Shown here one piece after another: positions 57,564-64,000 of a DNA stretch of 64,000 nt. The DNA comes from Desmodesmus armatus (lineage: Eukaryota; Chlorophyta; Chlorophyceae; Sphaeropleales; Scenedesmaceae), in assembly GCA_007449985.2 (NCBI GenBank), contig VIIQ02000096.1, positions 62,001 to 126,000 on the forward strand, given 5' to 3'. The translations under genes and the position numbers were made by a program. Under the pieces are notes generated by a model. It did not search any database and was not told where the DNA came from. It was given only the letters and a program-made list of their open reading frames with translations. Within the stretch, counting starts at the first letter, position 1. The number at the start of each line of letters is the position of its first letter.

Positions 57564-58210
57564 ACAGTTACAGTTACAGTTACAGTAATTGGCTCAGCAA
57601 AAGCTGAGCAACCCACAAGGGAGCCAGAGGCTCATGGGGGAACAGAAACAAACCCATCACTCGCCAAAATGCGATCAAGAAGATTGAAAACATCGTCACC
57701 ATCATCTCCTTCGCTGCAATCCACAAATTCGTCAGAACTGTCAATGGGATCGCCAAACACAACGTCATCGGGAGGATCATCCTGAGCACGACGCTCGCAT
57801 GCATTGATAAAGGACGCCACCCAGCGTGGATCTTGTGCCATAAACTGTCGCATTGCATCCGTAGGAAGGGCTGCTGGAGAAATGTGTGACCACCCACCAA
57901 ATGCTTCAAACAACTCAGCATGCAACTGGCGAGGCACCTCCTGACCACCACATTCAAAAACCACATGAAACTCATCACCAACTCCCTCACCACATAGCTG
58001 ACATATACGTTGTTCTCTGGGACATCGAGACCAGCGGCCAGTGGCAACTTCAAAGCTGTGTGCCCCTAGCCGGAAAGCTGATAGCGACCTAACATGCTGG
58101 GCGGGAATGCCTGCAGTGTTAGCAACATAACCAGGGACCTCCGACACACAGCCGCTGCTGTAGCTCTCACGAACAGGCTCGGTGGCAAACCACTGCTCAT
58201 AAGTGCTCAT
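57564..58210 (-). mobile_element. 5'-truncated LINE (non-LTR retrotransposon) 3' end with (AACTGT)n tail
   Basis: A minus-strand frame, 58210-57632, encodes 192 residues resembling the extreme C-terminus of a LINE ORF2. It includes LSAFRLGAHSFEVATGRWSR, then a zinc-knuckle of form C-x2-C-x8-H-x4-C within RICQLCGEGVGDEFHVVFEC, and an acidic tail. About 45 nt after the stop come four hexamers (AACTGT on this strand; ACAGTT at plus 57564-57587), like the simple-repeat tails on which many LINEs end. Reverse transcriptase and endonuclease parts are absent, so this is a dead 5'-truncated insertion. The family assignment is by motif only. Confidence 0.72.
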
Positions 58211-59458
58211 AGACTACAAACATACTACAAACATGCCTGCCTGTGGACCGCCGGTCCGGCACGGTACGGTATGGCCGCCATACCCGTCTGTTGGCAACAG
58301 ACATGCAACACGCAGCATAAGAAGCCGTTTTATGAGGCTCAATCGACGCGCGCTGCAACCACAACGCAACCGCCCGCAGCGCATGTGTGCAGCAATGACA
58401 TGCACCTGCCGGCAGTGCATGCTTGCAACAATGACCTTGCACCCTGACTAAACCCCACCTTCCGCCGTGTGCACCAACTGACTACAGCACCGATGGTGTA
58501 AAACCAAGCATACAGCCACAGCCATTGCCCTGCCTCACGACACACGATATGCCATACATGATGTACATTGATGTACATTGATGGCTAAACTCAACACTGA
58601 AGGCTTCAGGTTCCATGTCTACAACACTGGTTGCCAGCCAACATCACTGCCAGGAAACATCTACTCTACAACATCTCCATACTGCTTGATGCTCACTTTA
58701 CCACTGTCTCATTTTAAAACCCTTTGACAAGAGGGACAGGGTACGCAGGCACAGGTGGCTACACGCAGCCTGCTCAACCCATGCACAGAGCTGGTCATGG
58801 TTCCCTGCATGGAGTGCTGCAAACCCCACCTCAGTCAACAGGACACACCACCAAGCCTTGGTGAATGTAGGCGGGCCTCACTACTGTCTCTGGTAAAGCC
58901 GTTGGGTGCCACAAGGAGGTGCTTCCTGCAGGCTGTTGCACTCCCCCTGATGACCGCAGTGTGGCGCACTGCAAGCATCCCTGACGTCAGTGCACTCCCC
59001 CTGACTGACCGCAGTGCAGCGCACTGCAAGCCTTACTGCTGTCCTGGGCAAGAGCACTGCTCTCCACACCATTGTATCAGGGCCTGTTGCTTGGCGTCCA
59101 CCTCCCAGTTCCAAGCTGCAGCACACGCCCCTCGGCTCCTCACAGCATCACACCCGCCAAAGAACTACATCAGCGGCAGGCAGAGACAGTGGCGGAAGCA
59201 GCAGATCAGTCAACCTGAGCATGGCGTTGCTGCATCACATTGCAGGACAGTCTGATGGGCTTGTGCTCATCCTTCAGCAATAGCACAGAAGCGTACTGTG
59301 CATCGGATGCAGCGGCAGATCTAGACTTCCAACTTCCTCCAGCTTGCACGGGGAGCCAGCTAGCTTGGTGCTGCTTGAGACAGATTGACTGATTAAGCAT
59401 GTACAACACGCATGCCAACTACGTTTGTTGAACGGAACGCCCCGAGAGAATGAAGAAA
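58211..59458. other. Intergenic interval with a 54-bp tandem repeat
   Basis: It contains an imperfect direct repeat of period 54 at about 58937-59040 (core TGCACTCCCCCTGA..GACCGCAGTG..GCGCACTGCAAGC). A minus-strand stretch ending 59206 (QYASVLLLKDEHKPIRL) could be a 3' exon of the gene at 59459-60484, but the splice phase does not fit simply. Confidence 0.4.
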
Positions 59459-60484
59459 TCATGCCGCATGGGGCCCACCCACCTGACATTGCCCTGCAGG
59501 TGCCAGTAGCCCCACAAACGCATTCCTGTTGGCCTGGCTGCCGTACACGCCAGCAGACGGCTTGCAGCCGCTGCGCTTGATGCATTTGATGCCGCCACCC
59601 CCTGTGTCCCCCTCTGATCTGCCAGAAACCCCACTGCCTTGCTGGGATATGACTTGGGGGGCTGGAGGACCCATTAGGTCCTTGGCTGTAGCGGCACCTG
59701 CCTGGCTGCTGCTCGGACTGCTTGAAGTGCTGCTGCTGCTGCCGCTGCCTGGAGCGCGCGAGGTGGGGGCGGGGTCCGTCGCTTGCGTGGTTGTGGTTGT
59801 AGGTTGGGTCGCTGACTGCTGGCTGCCTGCACCCTGGGGGCTGTCACGTGTGCCACTGCTGCTGCCAGCAGTGGTGCCACTGCTGACTGGACTAGGGCTG
59901 GGACTGGGGCTTGGGCTGAGGCTCGGGCTGGGACTGGGGCTGGGGCTGCTGGGATTCTGCCTTTGTCCGGATGCAACACCCTGCCCTGCTGCCTGTCCCG
60001 CGTCCTGTCCTGCACCTTGTCCCGCGCCCTGCCCTGCTCCTTGCCCTGCTCCTAGCCCAGCACCCTGTCCCGCTGCCTGATCAGGCACCTGGCTTGCTGC
60101 CTGTCCTGCTGCATTCCCTGCGCTACTGCTGACACTGCCGCTGCTTCCGCCACTGCCACTGCTGCTGGGCACAGCACTTGGTGGGGGACTTGGGCTGATG
60201 GCAGGGGATGCGATGCGGCCAGCGTTGGGGCAGAAAGGAGGCGGATTGAACCTGGGGTTGGGTATGAGACCCTTGTTCACGTCCCAGATGCATGGGTTGT
60301 TCGCCCAAGGTGGTGGCGGGCTGCTGTTGATCTGTCCAGCTGCTGCATCTGACAAAGTGCGTTTCGGTCCTAATACTGTGCCAGAAGGATCAGGTGGGGA
60401 CTGCTGAGATGCATGTGCCGCTGCATGGTGCAATGCAAGCAGCAGTGACCAAAGCACCACAAATGCAGACCGTGTCAGCTTCAT
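59459..60484 (-). CDS. Secreted Ser/Pro/Gly/Gln-rich protein (cell-wall/extracellular matrix type)
   Basis: The start is placed at Met 60484 because MKLTRSAFVVLWSLLLALHH followed by AAAHA is a good signal peptide; the frame is open further upstream but not protein-like. After the signal come SPPPPWANNPCIWDVNKGLI and FNPPPFCPNAGRIASPAISP, which look like a small Cys-containing module. A run of GAGQ/AAGQ pentapeptide-like repeats and an (SP)n stretch follow, as in algal hydroxyproline-rich glycoproteins. The C-terminus GGGGIKCIKRSGCKPSAGVY has further Cys. The reading ends at 59459, but CAATGTCAGgtgggt just before the stop is a good donor, so more 3' exons may exist. The role is probably structural; no enzyme motif is seen. 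Confidence 0.65.
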   Translation of the reverse strand: MKLTRSAFVVLWSLLLALHHAAAHASQQSPPDPSGTVLGPKRTLSDAAAGQINSSPPPPWANNPCIWDVNKGLIPNPRFNPPPFCPNAGRIASPAISPSPPPSAVPSSSGSGGSSGSVSSSAGNAAGQAASQVPDQAAGQGAGLGAGQGAGQGAGQGAGQDAGQAAGQGVASGQRQNPSSPSPSPSPSLSPSPSPSPSPVSSGTTAGSSSGTRDSPQGAGSQQSATQPTTTTTQATDPAPTSRAPGSGSSSSTSSSPSSSQAGAATAKDLMGPPAPQVISQQGSGVSGRSEGDTGGGGIKCIKRSGCKPSAGVYGSQANRNAFVGLLAPAGQCQVGGPHAA

Positions 60485-61150
60485 GATGTACAAACGACCC
60501 GGCTTGGAAGCATTTATGTGCAAGTCTGAATCATTTGGAGCGATCACGGCCTTCCTGACAGCAATTTCCGTCAGCGCCATGTTACGTCCGCCGGCGGTTA
60601 CCCAGCGCCAAGGTTTGGTCATGCTTCGACCATTATTGATGACATTCAATCTTTTATACTGATCGTTCAGTCAGATTTGCGCAACGATACAATCCTGACG
60701 AACGAGTGGCCTGCTAGCGGTGGTCCAGCTGAAGCTGTTCAAGCAAACAACCAGCTGCAGCATGTTGAACAGAAAGGCACCATGGGGGCAAGATTCCCTG
60801 TACCTGCAGCTAGCTGGCCTGCTGGAGGATGCACCAGGCAGGCATGTCCACAAGCACTCAAACAAACATCCAACCCAAAGCAAGCCAAGGCTGACGCACG
60901 CCAAAATTATCACGAATGTGGGATGGCCCCCGACAACATCAACCAAAAAACAACTCAACAAAATCCTTGCATATCAGCAGCACCTGCTAGCTCTCTCCCC
61001 CTGGAGCTGCTGCTGCTGCCGCTGATCCCGCTGCTCCCCCGGACAAGTGCCGCTGCCGCTGCATGTGCTGAATCTCAGCCGCTAGCTGCGCCGCACCCGT
61101 TCTATGCGCAATAAACGGCGCCTGCTGCTGCTGCCCCGGCAATTGTAACG
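60485..61150. other. Upstream flank of the secreted-protein gene and 3' flank of the carrier gene
   Basis: Both neighbours are transcribed leftward, so this 666-bp stretch must contain the carrier 3'-UTR and the promoter of the secreted-protein gene. No coding sequence is supported. Confidence 0.4.
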
Positions 61151-63988
61151 TCATCTGGCTGCGATGTAACGTCCCATCCTGCCCCTGTCCAAACAGCGGC
61201 AGCCGCCCCTGCTGGAACTGCTGCTGCAGTTGGTGCTGGTGCTGCTGGTGATCCTGCCCCTGCCCTGCTGCTGCTCCTGCGGCTGCTCCTGCAGCTGCTG
61301 GTAGTCAGGTAGGTCCTCTAGCCCCTGCTCCTCATCCTGTGAAGGGCCCGAAAGCTTGCGCAGGGCGCGAGCTATGAGCTCAAAGCTGGTGAATGTGAGG
61401 GCTGCTGCTGGGGTGGTGCGCAGGAGATTGGTGGCACAGCCCCTGTAGAAGCCGCGGATGCCGTCCTCCCTGAAGATGACTCTACAGGCATCACCCAGTC
61501 CTGCCAGCGGCCCGCTGCCTGCAGACGCCACACAAAAACCAGCACGACACAGCATGGCAGCGCCGGTCAACAATAGCTGGACAGCAGCTGCAGACTGATG
61601 TGAAGTTGGTGAGTGCATTGCATGCATGCAGCACCGAGCTACCCAACCAGCCAGTGGCAGCCCTACACGCTCAAAACTCCTTGACACGGTGTGCGGCGAG
61701 CTGTGTCCCTTGAGTGTGCCCTCAGCATGTCATTCTGCTGCTTGCGCCTGCTGCACCATGCTTTGTTGGTGATTTGCTGGCAAAGGGCTGGCTGCCGACA
61801 TATCCTGCCCCCCTGCTCCCTCCACACCTGTGACGTGCATGTATGAGCGCACCACCTCGTGCGGGTATGTGATGGTTGACGCAACCATCTTACTGAAGGC
61901 ACTGGTGATAACGAGGTCCGATGCACTCAACTCGTCCGTACGAATGCCACGCCGGTTGGCAGCCGACAGCTGTGAGCACAGTGGGGCAGCAGGTCATCAA
62001 CAGCAGCAGCACGGTCAGCTTGTTGGTTCAGTAGTAAGCACCGGCTGTCACCACTAACCAAGAAGCATGCAAACTCAATGCACAAGCCTACCGCCTGCTA
62101 GCCCAGCCCTCCATTGTTCCTGCCACACCTCTAGTGCAAGCATGCCACAAACCAATGCTCCAGGGTATGCCGCACCCGCAGGAATACCCATGACTCAAAA
62201 ATACCCAACAGCTGCACCCATCCCTAAATCCAATATCAAGGAGCCACCAACTGCCCAAGCACCAGGCGCACGCACCCCACCCTGCTCCCCACCCACCTTC
62301 GCTGCCTCATAAAGGGGGAACTGAATGGCCACGTGACAGATGCCTGCCATGCTGGGGGCCAGCCCACTGTACAGCCCCCGTAGCCCCTCCTCGCGAGTGA
62401 TGCGAGCTAGAGCATCAAATGTACCCCTGCAGGATGGGAGGAAGCATAAACACACACATCAAAGGGGTTGATGTTTGTGTACGCATGATAAGGCCTGTCA
62501 CAACGATCCATTGAGATGAACACAACTGGTGACGAGCCCATCTGATGACAAACGACAGCAAATAGAGCCGCTTTGAGAAGAAGTGTGAACAACCAAAGAG
62601 CTACGACCCCTTGAATGCAGCGCTGCCGCATAGAAAATCAGCACCACCCTTGATAACACTTTGAGTTTCCAACCCAGCCGCCGCACCTGTATGGCCTGAG
62701 GCTGGCTTTGCTATAGCTCATGTCCATGTGCTGCGTCTGCAGCCGCGTTTTGACCACCCAGAGGGGGTTGGTGACCAACAGGGTCGCAACACCTGCTCCT
62801 GCTGCTGCCGCCATGTGGATTGCCGGCGTGGCTGGGATCTGCTTGCCTGTGAGACAGCAAAGATGATTGCAAGATGCAGCAGGCAGAACGCCGTGTGAGT
62901 GACAACAGGAGCTAACCCTGTCAGAGCTTGCTGAATGCACCTGGTCAAGTCACTGAACAAACAAGGCCCTCCTGACCCCGTCGACCTGGGCCTGAGGCTG
63001 CGACAGCGGCTGGCTTGTCCAATCCTGCTGCTGCTGCTGCTTCTGCAAGTGTAAGACGGCTATGGGGTGCAAGTGCGGCTGCCGCTGCTGCTCGCTGCTG
63101 CTGGCAGCAGTGCCACCCTCTCTCCACGCGCCATGGACTTGCTGAGACACCCAAATGGTGTAGCTGGTGCAGCTGTGGATAAGGCGATTGCAGCTGGCAT
63201 CTGCAGAACACCGCTGCATGTCTGCCCTGCTGCAACTGACACTGCTGGAACTCACCATTCGGCCGTGTGGTCAGTGTGGTTTTCAACCTGCCATACACAG
63301 TGAAGTACACCTGCACAGCAGCAGCAGACCACACCCGAGGAGGCATTGAGTCAACTGCTCAATGCGCACCCTCATCGAAATGTATCGTTGGGGATCAAGC
63401 AGCTGCTGCCAAAAAACTGATTGCACATAGCTGCTCCTGCAGACTGTTGGGCAGCACGAGGTTGCAGGCATGGTTGACACTGCGTCAACTTGGGTTGCAA
63501 GGGGTGCGTGTGCAAGGTGCAGCCTGACTGCTGCCACCCGCTGCTCCCTGCTGTCGCCATTATGTCAGCCAATGCCTCCTGCTATTGCCAGTGTTGCTGA
63601 CAGTGCTGAAAGTGCTTACCGCCCAGTTTGGCAGTAAGGCCATGAGGGTTGGGGTGAGACCCCTATAGAGGCCCTTCGCCCCCTCCTGCTTCACTATCCC
63701 ATGCAATCCTCCTGCACAATGGATGCAATGAAGTACAGAACACAAAAAAACAGTGTCATTTAGCACCATGTTCTGTGAATATAATCTGCTGGGCCCGCAT
63801 GCTGATGAGTGCTGCATGCATGGGTACCTGCTGTCAAGACACTGCTCCTGCACTGACCGCCAAGCGCTCCCTTTCATGCGATACCAGCTGCTGCATCATA
63901 GCTCTGTGCTGTTGCTGGGTGTGCACACGCATGTGCTCAGTGTGTCACTCTCACCTATGATGCCGACTCTTTGCGTGCTGGCAATGCG
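61151..63988 (-). CDS. Mitochondrial carrier family protein, NAD+/folate-transporter (NDT/FOLT, SLC25A32-like) clade; 5' end outside window
   Basis: Phased exons 63988-63955, 63711-63620, 63310-63256, 62846-62687 and 62426-62297 are followed by an exon from about 61932 to about 61845 and a last exon 61518-61151. The order of carrier motifs is [48 protein letters not shown], then the second repeat [20 protein letters not shown] with [20 protein letters not shown]. The third repeat follows: [20 protein letters not shown] and [30 protein letters not shown] and YPHEVVRS are the PxD/E-x-x-R/K signatures of repeats 2 and 3. Repeat 1 with its first signature lies beyond the right edge. The signature residues match what I know of plant NDT1/NDT2 and folate carriers; the substrate cannot be fixed from this. 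The C-terminus has an unusual Gln/Glu- and Ser-rich extension after the last helix ([13 protein letters not shown]...). Confidence 0.9.
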
Positions 63989-64000
63989 CTGCACTTGCAG

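Noticed and set aside
59529..60080. 183-codon plus-strand Leu/Gly/Cys-rich frame
   Set aside because: Antisense of the Ser/Pro and GAGQ repeats of the secreted protein.

Overview
The window looks like nuclear DNA of a chlorophyte green alga, probably a chlorophycean of the Chlamydomonas/Volvox/Haematococcus/Scenedesmus type. The genes are intron-rich with GT..AG junctions and almost invariant tgcag acceptors. The sequence carries many CAG/poly-Gln and Gly/Ser/Ala low-complexity coding stretches, poly-G and CCA microsatellites, TGTAA polyadenylation-type signals, and plant-lineage genes (an NCA1-type catalase chaperone, an NDT/FOLT-type carrier, a CPYC glutaredoxin). All exon structures below were built by hand by matching reading phase across splice sites. 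No database search was possible.

Layout. 244-995(-): 3' part of an NDUFAF3-family complex I assembly factor. 1980-3806(+): unrecognised membrane protein with Cys-Pro-Phe motifs. 6694-9242(-): complete 8-exon aquaporin. 9782-14587(+): complete 7-exon F-box-like/LRR protein. 16704-17875(-): complete 4-exon CPYC glutaredoxin. 18166-21174(+): complete 6-exon NCA1-like RING/TPR catalase chaperone. 23708-25004(-): conserved-looking 4-exon hypothetical protein. 25768-28019(+): complete 7-exon complex I subunit NUO8 (TYKY/NDUFS8). 29153-30728(-): LRR protein with a frame break. 32151-32472(-): two identical tRNA-Sec(UCA) genes. 33353-36333(+), perhaps starting at 32714: alpha/beta-hydrolase with a plastid-type N-terminus. 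36749-47220(+): complete 23-exon FANCI. 49531-55289(+): very large secreted/membrane protein with Pmp-like beta-helix repeats, broken by one extra G. 56436-56723: MITE-like element. 57564-58210(-): 3' fragment of a LINE with its hexamer tail. 59459-60484(-): Ser/Pro/Gly-rich secreted (cell-wall type) protein. 61151-63988(-): mitochondrial-carrier gene of the NAD/folate transporter clade, running off the right edge.

Functional links. Four or more divergent gene pairs share short intergenic regions (NDUFAF3/CPF membrane protein, aquaporin/LRR, glutaredoxin/NCA1, hypothetical/NUO8, possibly LRR/small ORF at 30961). The glutaredoxin/NCA1 pair is separated by only 290 bp, and both genes act in peroxide and thiol defence. 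The most notable items are the tandem tRNA-Sec genes, the FANCI protein that seems to lack the monoubiquitination lysine, the duplicated 3' splice site in NCA1, the recent 504-bp tandem duplications in the Pmp-like gene, and the Cys-Pro-Phe motifs shared by two unrelated genes.
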